From Candidatus Babeliales bacterium (GTDB taxonomy: Bacteria; Babelota; Babeliae; Babelales; RVW-14): a stretch of DNA of 32,500 nucleotides. A program made the translations under genes and the position numbers. Location of the stretch: positions 1-32,500 of the forward strand of contig JAIERW010000015.1 of the NCBI GenBank assembly GCA_019746485.1, written 5' to 3'. Below, piece after piece: positions 14,855 to 23,437 of the stretch; the first letter of the stretch is position 1, and each line of letters begins with the position of its first letter. The notes beneath the pieces were generated by a model. It was not told where the DNA came from and did no database searches. It was given only the letters and a program-made list of their open reading frames with translations.

Positions 14855-16429
14855 TTATTTTTGATAATGTAACACAAGGTCGGTCAAAAGACGTACGCCA
14901 ACGCCGGTTGCGAATTTTTTGTTCAAGTAGCTGACGTTGTCGACATCTTTTGCTGTTCCTGCGATATCTAAATGTGCCCATGGCGTATTTTCAACAAAGT
15001 TTGCAAGGAAATGAGCAGCGATGCTTGCTCCCGCTCCAAAGCCACCGGTAGCAATGTGTTTGAAGTCTGCATGGTCTGATTCTATACCTTTTTTGTAGTC
15101 ATTGGTCATTGGCAGCTCCCACAGGCGTTCACCAGAAATTCGTGCTGCGTTGAAGAGGTGATCTTTAAGATTTTGGTTAGTACTCATTATACCAGAAAAA
15201 TGGTGTCCAAGGGCAATTATGCAGGCGCCGGTTAATGTTGCAACGTCAATAATAGCATCTGGTTTATAAATTTTTTCTGCGTAGCTTAAACCGTCTGCCA
15301 AAATATTGCGGCCTTCAGCGTCGGTATTCAAAATTTCGCCGTGCTTGCCGTTAAAGAACGTAATAATGTCTTGTGGGCGGTATGCTTCGCTACCCGTTTT
15401 GTTTTCTACTGCTGGGGCAATTGCTATCACATTAACGTTTGGTTTAAGTTGAGCGATGGTGAACACCGTGCCAAGCACTGCTGCAGCGCCGCACATATCA
15501 TACTTCATCCCCAACATATTCTCAAAGGATTTTAGGTTAACACCGCCGGTGTCAAATACAACGCCTTTACCTACCAATGCAATCGTTGGTGCATCTGGAT
15601 CTGTTGCGTGATATTCAACAATAATAAAGCGACATTCTGACGATGAACCTTTGCCAACGGCTACCACGCCATTTAGGCCCAGTTCTTCAGCTTGTGCACG
15701 GTCAAACACGGTGCAAATGCAGTCATATTGTTTTGAGAGTGCTTGTGCTTGTTCTGCCAAAAAGATTGGAGTAACTACGTTTGGTGGGCCGTCTGACCAG
15801 GTGCGAATAGTGTTGGTCATAGAGCCAATAACATTGCCTTGCCACACGGCATCGGCAATATCGTCGTTTGCGTCTGCAGTAACCAGCGTAAGTGTATGGT
15901 CAACATGTTTGTAGTCGCTTTTAAATTCGGTGTATTGATAGTCGGTTAATAATGCTGCAATAGTTGTTTGTTTTGCAATATCTGCAGCTGGTAGCGATGA
16001 GTTTGTTGGTATACGTAGCATTGCTGCTGGAATTTTTTTTGCTTTCAGCTCATTAACAATTTTTCCTGTTGCGCGGCGTATTTCTTCCATGCCGACTTCA
16101 TTGTTTTGGTCGGTGCCGGTGCCTGCAAATATAAAATGATGAAGCGCGTTATTGACAGGTGCCGAAATGCAATGAAAGTCTCCAGCTTTTCCTTTAAATT
16201 CTAGATCGTTAAGAAGTGTGACAATATCTTTGCTCAGTGCTGCTTCTAGATTCAAAGTTTGCTGTGTTGCCAAAAGATCGTTGTCCATTTGGAAGTTTTC
16301 TTTGAGCATAAAACAGGTTGCTTGGTGGGGTGTTTGTGCTGTGTTGTTTGTTACGTCAACACTGATAGCAAATGCTACATTTGATGCTATGCAAAAGAAC
16401 ATGCCTAGCAATAAAAGACGTGCATTCAT
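14855..16429 (-). CDS. Exported leucyl aminopeptidase (M17 family)
   Basis: A 524-aa two-metal peptidase that removes N-terminal residues from peptides. All catalytic positions of E. coli PepA are present at a constant offset of 18: K288 (GKG), D293 (FDTGG), K300, D311 (MKYDM), D370 and E372 (NTDAEGR) and R374. The usual Gly after MKYDM is Cys here. The N-terminus (MNARLLLLGMFFCIASNVAFA) is a clear signal peptide, which is unusual because M17 enzymes normally work in the cytoplasm. It starts at ATG 16429 behind GAGAGAGG, and the FKBP lipoprotein follows in the same unit. It could trim host or envelope peptides to feed amino-acid uptake; that role is inferred. Confidence 0.93.
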   Translation of the reverse strand: MNARLLLLGMFFCIASNVAFAISVDVTNNTAQTPHQATCFMLKENFQMDNDLLATQQTLNLEAALSKDIVTLLNDLEFKGKAGDFHCISAPVNNALHHFIFAGTGTDQNNEVGMEEIRRATGKIVNELKAKKIPAAMLRIPTNSSLPAADIAKQTTIAALLTDYQYTEFKSDYKHVDHTLTLVTADANDDIADAVWQGNVIGSMTNTIRTWSDGPPNVVTPIFLAEQAQALSKQYDCICTVFDRAQAEELGLNGVVAVGKGSSSECRFIIVEYHATDPDAPTIALVGKGVVFDTGGVNLKSFENMLGMKYDMCGAAAVLGTVFTIAQLKPNVNVIAIAPAVENKTGSEAYRPQDIITFFNGKHGEILNTDAEGRNILADGLSYAEKIYKPDAIIDVATLTGACIIALGHHFSGIMSTNQNLKDHLFNAARISGERLWELPMTNDYKKGIESDHADFKHIATGGFGAGASIAAHFLANFVENTPWAHLDIAGTAKDVDNVSYLNKKFATGVGVRLLTDLVLHYQK

Positions 16430-16542
16430 ACGTTTTCCTCTCTCCTAAAAAAGGTTAAATAATAGTGCGTTGTTCAGGAGCGTAACGTCTTTTAATGTTA
16501 TGATCAAGAAATATTTTGTGTCGTCACATGCGTGTTTTTTTG

Positions 16543-16551
16543 TGCTATAAC
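16543..16551 (+). promoter_or_regulatory. Extended -10 promoter of the first ATP-grasp-like gene
   Basis: TGC followed by TATAAC (16546-16551) after a T-rich tract. There is no good -35 at the usual distance (GTCACA at 16523-16528 is the best), so it would rely on the extended -10. Confidence 0.45.
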
Positions 16552-16598
16552 TACCCAAAGAAGAGTATGTTGTTGTGCAAAAAAAAGGAGAAAAAGTG

Positions 16599-17822
16599 AT
16601 GAGAAAAATAACCGCTATAACATTTCTTGTTATTGCTGTTGGGTCTGCATCTGCTACGATTGAGTCGTCATTACAAAGTACACTTATGAGTAAATTATAT
16701 AAAAAATTTTCATATTATCGCTCAGGCATAAAAGCCGATATTTCGTGGCTTATTGCCGATTTAAAGTTTAAAGATGGGAATGTCAAAATTTGTGAATTTG
16801 GTGAGGGTACGCGTTCTCGCTACAAAGGGCACGATGCCATGCACGGGAAGGGAACAATGTGGCGTTTTTTTTGGAACTATTTTAAGCAGTTTAATGTGCC
16901 GCCGTACTATATTGGACCAGCCGTTTTTAGCGCTGACGATCGCCAAGAAATTCGCTACGAACAGTTATCAGCATTGGGCGGTAAGACTTTGTATCGGACA
17001 GCAGAGCTTGCGCATGTTGCAACACTGCGAAACCACAGAAAAAAGAAACACACGCTAGCTTTGGCCGACCATGCAGGTCTTTTAATGTTTCGACATATTG
17101 ATGCTTCTGGTTTTTCAATTTTGGATTTCAAGAGTAGGAACCCCGATCTGCTTGTTTTAAATGCTGCCGTAGCGCCTTTTGTTAATAGTAAATATTTGAC
17201 GAATATTTTATTTTTAGAAGAAAAATATGCGCCATACAAACCAAAATTTGTTCTATGTAAAAAAGAATATTCTTCAAATTTGGCGGCAGAAATTCATAAA
17301 AAATTACAATGTGAGCGCTATGTTATTAAGCCACTTTATGAATTTAAAGGTCGTGGCATTATTATGGCTGACCAACAAGATTTGGATACCGTATTGCAGT
17401 GTATGCTGGATAAAAATAGTTTGCAGGAACAAAAAAATAAAAAAATATATAGCAATGATCGAGAACTTTTTGATTTTTGGCAGCGTAGCAAGAAACAACA
17501 TTTTTTAGTAGAGGAATACTGCCCTTCAAATAGTATGACGATTAAAGATTCTTTGTATGACCCAACCATGCGGCTGGTGTTTACGCTGCATTACGATCAG
17601 GGGCAGGTGCACATAACCTACCTAGATGCTTTTTGGAAAATTCCGGTCAAATCGCTTGATCGTGAGAATTGCAGCTTAACGCAACGTTGCAAATCTAAGG
17701 GTACCATCCCTGCCAAAGTTAGTTCTGAAGATTATGAGCAGGTAAAAAAGCAGTTTGATGCGTTTATGCCAAGCTTGTACAAAAAAATGATTGATTTGAT
17801 TAATGGTGATGTAACGTTTTAA
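16599..17822 (+). CDS. Exported ATP-grasp-like protein, copy 1
   Basis: A 407-aa member of a five-copy local family. ATG 16599 follows AAAAAAGGAG at 8-base spacing; an in-frame GTG at 16575 precedes that site. It has a signal peptide (residues 1-19, VGSASA). The N-terminal module carries KADISWLIADLKFKDGNVKI (45-64), CEFGEG, and FFWNYFKQFNVP. The C-terminal part reads like an ATP-grasp fold: YVIKP (241-245, candidate ATP-binding Lys), glycine loop GRG (251-253), hinge HFLVEEY (301-307), YDPTMR (320-325), FWKIPVKSL (345-353). ATP-grasp enzymes ligate a carboxylate to an amine or thiol. The specific reaction is unknown and the assignment rests on motif reading. Confidence 0.65.
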   Translation: MRKITAITFLVIAVGSASATIESSLQSTLMSKLYKKFSYYRSGIKADISWLIADLKFKDGNVKICEFGEGTRSRYKGHDAMHGKGTMWRFFWNYFKQFNVPPYYIGPAVFSADDRQEIRYEQLSALGGKTLYRTAELAHVATLRNHRKKKHTLALADHAGLLMFRHIDASGFSILDFKSRNPDLLVLNAAVAPFVNSKYLTNILFLEEKYAPYKPKFVLCKKEYSSNLAAEIHKKLQCERYVIKPLYEFKGRGIIMADQQDLDTVLQCMLDKNSLQEQKNKKIYSNDRELFDFWQRSKKQHFLVEEYCPSNSMTIKDSLYDPTMRLVFTLHYDQGQVHITYLDAFWKIPVKSLDRENCSLTQRCKSKGTIPAKVSSEDYEQVKKQFDAFMPSLYKKMIDLINGDVTF

Positions 17823-17829
17823 GCCAAAA

Positions 17830-17867
17830 GGCCCCATCGTAAGAGCATGATGGGGCCACTCTTTTTT
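17830..17867 (+). terminator. Intrinsic terminator after ATP-grasp-like copy 1
   Basis: GGCCCCATC (17830-17838) pairs with GATGGGGCC (17849-17857) around a 10-nt loop, with T6 at 17862-17867. The T run touches the stop codon of the convergent gene at 17866. Confidence 0.88.
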
Positions 17868-19248
17868 AGCTTATATCGTCTGATGCTAATATTTCTTTTT
17901 GATATTCTGTTTCTAGATCACTTATTGTTTTTTCTTTTTCCTGAGCCATTTTAGAACCGTAGTACTTGGTCAACATTTTCCAGTAAACGTGTGGCAAGAC
18001 TGGTTTTAAGATGGTGTAGATATCGCTTAAATCTTTTACGTTTACTTGTAGCCCGAGCGATTCGTAATGGTTTGGGGCGTGTTTTGAGATATGCTTTTCG
18101 CGGAAGGTGCCGCTTTCAATAAGCGATTTTACCGGACGTTTCCAATAAGCATTAATAAATTTAGTGTAAATTTTACCTTCATGATAATGCTGGGTAAAAA
18201 TAATACGCATAGTTGCATCGTATGGTTTGTAGCCAACGGTAATAGGCTTTGATTTTACGTATTCTTCAACAAGAAAGTGTGGGTTGCGGTCGTGTCTCCA
18301 GTAGCCAGTGGTGAGAGGAACATAAGGATTGTAAGAATATGTAGTACTAACTTTTTCTGGTTTGTATTCTTCCAAAATTAATTTTAATGTTGCATCAAGA
18401 TCTCGTGCTTTTATCATGAGTATGCCGTTGCCTTTGCCTGAATTAATAGGCTTAACGACATAGTATTTGCTGCCGAGTTGGTTGATAATGTTTTCGGCAA
18501 GAGTAGGGGTGTATATCTTTGGGTAGATAACGCGTTTAGGTCGATAATTGCCAAGCTCAGGTTCATCAAAAAGATCATCAGTTGCTTTTTTATTAGTTAC
18601 AAAATTTTTGGCCGCTGTGTTAACAACTAAAAATTGTGGATAGTTTTTTTTGAACTTTTCAATAGCTTGTGTGTCGCGTTCGCGTGTAACAATTATTCCT
18701 TTGTACCCATATATTTTTTGGTTGCTTTCGCTGCTAAAGCGCTGTCTTGCAACTGCTTTGAAAAAAATATTACTTTTTATGTGTTTTAGCGAAGGAGACA
18801 AATGTCCTCCCAAATTTTGTAATACGCGAGCGCCAATGTAGGGCAGTCTTCCGTTGTAATATCCTGCATACCACATTGGTAGCTTAAATTGCTTGAGATA
18901 GTACCAAAAATCTTCCCACACTCTTCCTATGCCCAGCGTATGGTCGAGTACCTTGAATCCTGATACTCCACCATCGCCATATTCAAGAATTTTTACTTGA
19001 TGGTCATCGGTATATTTAATATCGATAATCATGAACGATATGTCTGCAGGAATAGAATTTTCCGGGGTGTCGTTATTGAATAATTGGTTTGGTAAGAGGC
19101 GTGATTGTGTTAATTCTTTTGGGCTTTTGCCTACGATATCTTTAACGTGTACGGAATATTCAAATGGAGAAAAATCTATTCTTGCCATTGCTTGGTGAGT
19201 TATGCAACACATCGATAACAAGAAAGCGCCATAGTTCATTTTTTTCAT
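17866..19248 (-). CDS. Exported ATP-grasp-like protein, copy 2
   Basis: A 460-aa family member on the opposite strand, convergent with copy 1. ATG 19248 follows AGGGA at about 8-base spacing, and residues 1-22 (ending QAMA) are a signal peptide. It has the shared N-terminal module (PADISFMIIDIKYTDDHQVKI, then FWYYLKQFKLP) and all the ATP-grasp-like motifs in good form: YVVKPINSGKGNGI (263-276), HFLVEEY (324-330), YDATMR (343-348) and YWKRPVKSL (368-376). The C-terminus is about 35 residues longer than copy 1 and rich in Lys and Glu. Together with the 22132 copy it has the most complete glycine loop, so it is a likely active member. Confidence 0.65.
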   Translation of the reverse strand: MKKMNYGAFLLSMCCITHQAMARIDFSPFEYSVHVKDIVGKSPKELTQSRLLPNQLFNNDTPENSIPADISFMIIDIKYTDDHQVKILEYGDGGVSGFKVLDHTLGIGRVWEDFWYYLKQFKLPMWYAGYYNGRLPYIGARVLQNLGGHLSPSLKHIKSNIFFKAVARQRFSSESNQKIYGYKGIIVTRERDTQAIEKFKKNYPQFLVVNTAAKNFVTNKKATDDLFDEPELGNYRPKRVIYPKIYTPTLAENIINQLGSKYYVVKPINSGKGNGILMIKARDLDATLKLILEEYKPEKVSTTYSYNPYVPLTTGYWRHDRNPHFLVEEYVKSKPITVGYKPYDATMRIIFTQHYHEGKIYTKFINAYWKRPVKSLIESGTFREKHISKHAPNHYESLGLQVNVKDLSDIYTILKPVLPHVYWKMLTKYYGSKMAQEKEKTISDLETEYQKEILASDDIS

Positions 19249-19303
19249 ACCATTTTCCCTTTCTAAAAAACAAATGATTTTTATTTTCTCTTTTTATAGG
19301 TAC

Positions 19304-19333
19304 ATGGTATGCAATGTTATGAAAGAGGGTCAA
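19304..19333 (-). promoter_or_regulatory. Possible promoter of ATP-grasp-like copy 2
   Basis: On the - strand, TTGACC (19333-19328), an 18-base spacer and TACCAT (19309-19304). It is a weak match, placed in the divergent gap 19249-19467. Confidence 0.3.
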
Positions 19334-19376
19334 TGATCTTAAAATAATAAATGAAGAATGTTATTTTTAGAGAGTC

Positions 19377-19406
19377 TTGATTTAAAAAACCATTTTTTGC
19401 TACTAT
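19377..19406 (+). promoter_or_regulatory. Promoter of the 728-aa PLP enzyme
   Basis: TTGATT (19377-19382), an 18-base spacer and TACTAT (19401-19406) preceded by TGC. The TTTTTTGCTAC context repeats that of the promoters at 5047 and 6256. Confidence 0.55.
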
Positions 19407-19467
19407 AACAATACTTCTGTCTGACTAAATTGAATAATGTTAAAGAAGTATTTGGGGAGGGGAGAAA

Positions 19468-21654
19468 ATGAAAAAAGTAGTATGGATTAGCTTTATTTTT
19501 TTCTGCGTGGGTGACCTTTTTTGTTACGGTGTCTCAGCAATTAAAACTATTTTTAAAGTACGACCAGAGCTCTATGTTTTTGTTAAAACTGGCGTGTCAG
19601 TTACGTTAGTTGATGCACCCGAATATGTTAAGGCAGCTTGTGTTCACGGGGTAGTTTCTTTATATCGCGAGGCAGAGATTGCTGATGTTGTTGTTGCGGT
19701 GAATCTTGCTTATAGTTTGCACTTTGCGTCTTTGTTAGAAAATGATGATGAGAAAACGGTGCAGAGACATGTTTTATATGAGCTACTTTCTAAACATTAT
19801 GCCTTAAGTTATTTGAGTTCATTTTCGCGCGCACAGCAAGAGCGATATCAAGAAATTATTGGTAATGAATCTTCGCTTGAAAAGCGACTTATTGTGGATT
19901 TTAGAAATCTTGTTAACAGCAATGCGAGTGCGGCAGAAAAGGCGCAGTTGATTGGGGCATATCTTTTTGAACATTATGAATATGCGCCTGATGTTGAGAT
20001 ACCTATTAGTGCTGCCGTGCAGCAAGCTATTGATGTGCTGCCTTTGGCAGTGCCTGCTCACATGCTTATGACGCAAGGTGGTGATGATCGTTTGTTTGTT
20101 TCGCCGCAAACGGGTTTGAACAAATATTACACATCTCCCTTACCTACAACTGATGTGGTAATGCGTTCAAGTTGTACCAGCAGCTGTCCAACCATGTATG
20201 CCTATAAGCGCACTGAGCTGATGCGTCGTGCGTTGTTGAAAAATGCTTTGCAGTCAAATCTTGAACAGTGTTTTGATCTGGCAATGCATAATTTACGTGC
20301 GCGGCTTAAAAATTATTTTGGCGTTGATAGCAGTTGTGCGGTTACTACACCATCGGGTTCCGATGCTGAAATGATTATCACGTTGTTGGCTTTAATGCGT
20401 CATCCGTTGTGGAGAGCTGGTCAACTTTCGAGTGGGCAACCTTTGGTAACTACTATTTTAACTGCTGCCGGCGAGGTTGGTAGTTTGTCGTACCTTGGTG
20501 CTACTTGTTCTCATTTATCAAGCTATTTACCCAGTGGCGGGTGTGTGCAGGCCGGCACAAGCCTTGCTGGCATACCTGCAGGGGCCGTGCAGGGTGTGCA
20601 AATTGGTGCGCGTAATCACGTTGATGGGGGCGTCAACTCATTGGTTGATGTTGAACAACAAATTGAACAGTTGCTTGCACGTGTGATTAGTCAAGAAAAT
20701 CAGATTGCTGTTGTGCATCTGGTCCATTTTTCTAAAACGGGTCTTTCTGTTCCGTCATTTGATTTTGTTAAACGCATGAAAAAATTATATGAAAGAAAAC
20801 TTATTATTGTAGTTGATGCGGCACAATCGCGCTGTGACGATAATCTTATACGTACTTATTTGGACGAGCAGTTCAATGTTTTTATTACGGGCTCAAAATT
20901 TTTTGCGGGCCCGCCATTTTCTGGCTTGGTGTTGCTTGCTCATGATGAAGCACAAGAACTGATGCACGTCAGTAATGCTGCATATGTACCAACAGGCTTG
21001 AGTGATTATTTTACTGGTTATGATGCTGATGGTGATTTACAAGCTTTGCGTCTGGCTTTTGCCAAGCGCAGCAATTATGGTTTGTGGTTACGTTTAGAGG
21101 CGGTGTATGCTGAAATGGAACGCTTTGCATTACTTGATACAGCGGCGCGTGACCAAGCAATAGCGCAGTGGGTAGCGGGTGTGAGATCGCTGGCGCGCAG
21201 CTCTAAGTATATGAGTTTACTTGAAGATAGAATTCCAGATAATACATCGTGCGTAGCACCTTTGCTTGGGCAAAGCAACTCAGTTATTTCGCTAGTAATG
21301 TTTTTGGATGATGGGACAACGCTTGATTATAGTGCATTGCAACGTGTTCATTATTGGTTAACGCAAGATATTTCTAGAGCATTACTTGCTTGCGCAACGG
21401 ATGATGAAGTTAGTGTAGCACGGAAAAAATTTCTGATAGGTCAGCCAGTTAAGTTGACTAGTGCTGGCAGTGAATGCGCTGCTCTGCGCATTGCGTTAAG
21501 TTCTGCCATGATTTGTGCTATGGCACAAACGCCAATTGTTGATAGCGTTTGCGCCATGCTTAAAAATGATGAACAAATTATACAAAAACTTACAGTAATT
21601 CTGCGTTACTATGCTGTTTTGCAGGAGTATCTTGGAGTGGCTCAAACGAAGTGA
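19468..21654 (+). CDS. Exported large PLP-dependent (fold type I) enzyme of unclear family
   Basis: A 728-aa protein starting at ATG 19468 after GGGGAGGGGAG, with a hydrophobic N-terminus (residues 1-25) that looks like a signal peptide. About 270 N-terminal residues match nothing I recognise. The rest has a fold type I PLP layout: TTPSGSDAEMIITLLALM (phosphate-site turn), IAVVHLVHFSKTG, IIVVDAAQSRCDDN with candidate PLP-contacting Asp450, and FITGSKFFAGPPFSG with candidate Schiff-base Lys477. The arrangement resembles class V aminotransferase or cysteine-desulfurase relatives, but a HH-type active-site block is not evident. Its 3' end overlaps the convergent cdd gene by 65 bases. It stands among exported ATP-grasp-like genes, which suggests a shared pathway. 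Confidence 0.75.
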   Translation: MKKVVWISFIFFCVGDLFCYGVSAIKTIFKVRPELYVFVKTGVSVTLVDAPEYVKAACVHGVVSLYREAEIADVVVAVNLAYSLHFASLLENDDEKTVQRHVLYELLSKHYALSYLSSFSRAQQERYQEIIGNESSLEKRLIVDFRNLVNSNASAAEKAQLIGAYLFEHYEYAPDVEIPISAAVQQAIDVLPLAVPAHMLMTQGGDDRLFVSPQTGLNKYYTSPLPTTDVVMRSSCTSSCPTMYAYKRTELMRRALLKNALQSNLEQCFDLAMHNLRARLKNYFGVDSSCAVTTPSGSDAEMIITLLALMRHPLWRAGQLSSGQPLVTTILTAAGEVGSLSYLGATCSHLSSYLPSGGCVQAGTSLAGIPAGAVQGVQIGARNHVDGGVNSLVDVEQQIEQLLARVISQENQIAVVHLVHFSKTGLSVPSFDFVKRMKKLYERKLIIVVDAAQSRCDDNLIRTYLDEQFNVFITGSKFFAGPPFSGLVLLAHDEAQELMHVSNAAYVPTGLSDYFTGYDADGDLQALRLAFAKRSNYGLWLRLEAVYAEMERFALLDTAARDQAIAQWVAGVRSLARSSKYMSLLEDRIPDNTSCVAPLLGQSNSVISLVMFLDDGTTLDYSALQRVHYWLTQDISRALLACATDDEVSVARKKFLIGQPVKLTSAGSECAALRIALSSAMICAMAQTPIVDSVCAMLKNDEQIIQKLTVILRYYAVLQEYLGVAQTK

Positions 21655-22039
21655 ATGCTTTTGGCAAAAATTCAGCTAATGTTTGCTTGGCTGTTGTAGT
21701 AAGATCTTCGGTAATAATTTTAAGATCAAGACCAAATTCTGCCATAAACTGGCGACAGATGCCACATGGATAGGTGTGTTTGTTGTGTGAGGCAACAATA
21801 GCGATTGCTTCAAAAGATGTCTGTCCTTCTGATATTGCTTTTACAAAGGCTGTGCGCTCGGCACATATTGCTGCACCATACGATGCATTTTCTACATTGC
21901 AGCCGGTATAAATAGATCCATTTTTTGCCAAGAGTGCGGCACCAACATGGAACTTGGAGTAGGGCGCATAAGCTTTTTGTTGTGCTTCTTTTGCTTTGTT
22001 TAAAAGCATGCGGTGATTAATCATTATTATTTCAATCAT
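21590..22039 (-). CDS. cdd: Cytidine deaminase
   Basis: Hydrolyses cytidine and deoxycytidine to uridine forms in pyrimidine salvage. The 149-aa product has the full small-CDA signature: AYAPYSKFHVGAALL, the catalytic CAE at 59-61, and zinc ligands in PCGIC (C92, C95), with NVENASYGAAICAERTA around the active site. The start is uncertain: ATG 22039 and ATG 22024 both lack a clear ribosome site, and 22024 gives a length nearer to B. subtilis Cdd; an upstream TTG at 22075 is unlikely. About 20 residues after the core domain extend over the end of the convergent PLP gene. It is cytoplasmic, unlike its neighbours. Confidence 0.94.
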   Translation of the reverse strand: MIEIIMINHRMLLNKAKEAQQKAYAPYSKFHVGAALLAKNGSIYTGCNVENASYGAAICAERTAFVKAISEGQTSFEAIAIVASHNKHTYPCGICRQFMAEFGLDLKIITEDLTTTAKQTLAEFLPKAFTSFEPLQDTPAKQHSNAELL

Positions 22040-22068
22040 AGTTTTAGGGCTTTTAAGAATTGTTGATT

Positions 22069-22097
22069 TTGACAAGATTTTTTTAATACCATGTAAC
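22069..22097 (+). promoter_or_regulatory. Promoter of ATP-grasp-like copy 3
   Basis: Consensus TTGACA (22069-22074), a 17-base spacer and TGTAAC (22092-22097), 35 bases before the ATG. The -10 is imperfect. Confidence 0.45.
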
Positions 22098-22131
22098 GGT
22101 AATAGTTGTCAATTATAAAAAGGAGCAGGCT

Positions 22132-23436
22132 ATGATTTTTTTTCTCGCGCTCGCTTTGTCGTTTATTTTTTCGGGTAATTTTCTTGCAAGTTTTCCTAAG
22201 CGTACACACCAGTCATTGCCTGCCAACATGCAAGCGTTGCTTGATGATACGCTTGTTACCAAAGTTAATGCAAAAGTTAGAAATGGTCTTAAAGCAGACA
22301 TTTCTTTTCTTGGCCTTGATATGAAGTATAACGATGGTACGCTTAAAGTATGCGAATTTGTTGAAGGGAAAAACGCCTCTGCGTTAACCAGTGAAGCGAT
22401 GGTTGATGGGGTGCCTACGCGTTTAACTGCTCCTTACTGGATTTTCTTTTGGCATTACATGAGCCAGTTTGATCTTCCTGTTTGGTATGTGGGCAAAGAT
22501 CCTCAGAAAGATGTTACGTGTGATCACAGTACTACCTTGTCGGAAAAACTTTATTGGGATGATTTTTTACGCGTGGGAGGTCGCTACGCTTCTAGTATTA
22601 CTGAGTTGAAAAAAGATGTTGTTTTTCTTGAATGCCTTCTTTATAGCCAAGAGCAACGAGAAATAAAAGAGGATCGATTTGCTGGTTATCAAGGTTTGAT
22701 AATTTATGGCTATCGCGATGATCGTTTTTCAGAGCATAGTGCTGCCATTGCTTCTTTTAAAAAGAAGTATCCACAATTTCTTGTTCTTGATGCTGCCTCA
22801 ACGCCGTTTGCGGCGAGTAAAAAACGAACGCGAGAGTTGTTTGAAGGTAAAGGGTTGGAGCAATTTAGGCCTCGTTGGGGCTTGCATAAGAAACAGTATA
22901 ATGCAGAGTTGGCGAGCACTATTTTAAAAAACTTAAAAAGTGATTATGTTGTCATAAAACCGCTTAATTCTGGGCGTGGCAATGGGGTCATTATTACTCA
23001 TCGTGAAGAGTTAGATGAAACATTAAAAACTATTTTTGGTACTAAGCGTTATGCTTTTAATCATCGACCAAAAGAATCAAGTACGTATGACTATTGGAAA
23101 GGTGACAAAAATAAGTTTTTTATTGCCGAAGAGTTTTGTGAATCAAAAACTATATCAGTGTCCGATCAACCGTATGATCCGACCATGCGTATGTTTTGCA
23201 TTATGCGCTACGACAATGGCATGATTTACACAACGATACTGCCAGGTTTTTGGAAGGTACCACCAAAATCTTTAGAAGAAGAAGGCACCTTCACTGAAAA
23301 GCATAAGACGGTACCAACGAGCAACAACAAGCTCAGAGGCATTCAAATCTTGCCAACTGATATACAAGATGCACGAGTATTACTTAAAAAGATGTTACCA
23401 GAAGTTTATTTAAAAATGTTGCAGCATCGTTTGTAA
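22132..23436 (+). CDS. Exported ATP-grasp-like protein, copy 3
   Basis: A 434-aa family member. ATG 22132 follows AAAAAGGAG at 7-base spacing and residues 1-20 are a signal peptide (FLASF). The N-terminal module has KADISFLGLDMKYNDGTLKV, CEFVEGK and FFWHYMSQFDLP. The ATP-grasp-like part is complete: VVIKPLNSGRGNGV (273-286), FFIAEEF (329-335), YDPTMR (348-353) and GFWKVPPKSL (372-381). The mid-region block KKYPQFLVLDAAS is shared by all copies and precedes a conserved RPRWGLHKKQYNAELA segment. It ends one base before the convergent copy 4, so there is no space for a separate terminator. Confidence 0.65.
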   Translation: MIFFLALALSFIFSGNFLASFPKRTHQSLPANMQALLDDTLVTKVNAKVRNGLKADISFLGLDMKYNDGTLKVCEFVEGKNASALTSEAMVDGVPTRLTAPYWIFFWHYMSQFDLPVWYVGKDPQKDVTCDHSTTLSEKLYWDDFLRVGGRYASSITELKKDVVFLECLLYSQEQREIKEDRFAGYQGLIIYGYRDDRFSEHSAAIASFKKKYPQFLVLDAASTPFAASKKRTRELFEGKGLEQFRPRWGLHKKQYNAELASTILKNLKSDYVVIKPLNSGRGNGVIITHREELDETLKTIFGTKRYAFNHRPKESSTYDYWKGDKNKFFIAEEFCESKTISVSDQPYDPTMRMFCIMRYDNGMIYTTILPGFWKVPPKSLEEEGTFTEKHKTVPTSNNKLRGIQILPTDIQDARVLLKKMLPEVYLKMLQHRL

Positions 23437-23437
23437 A

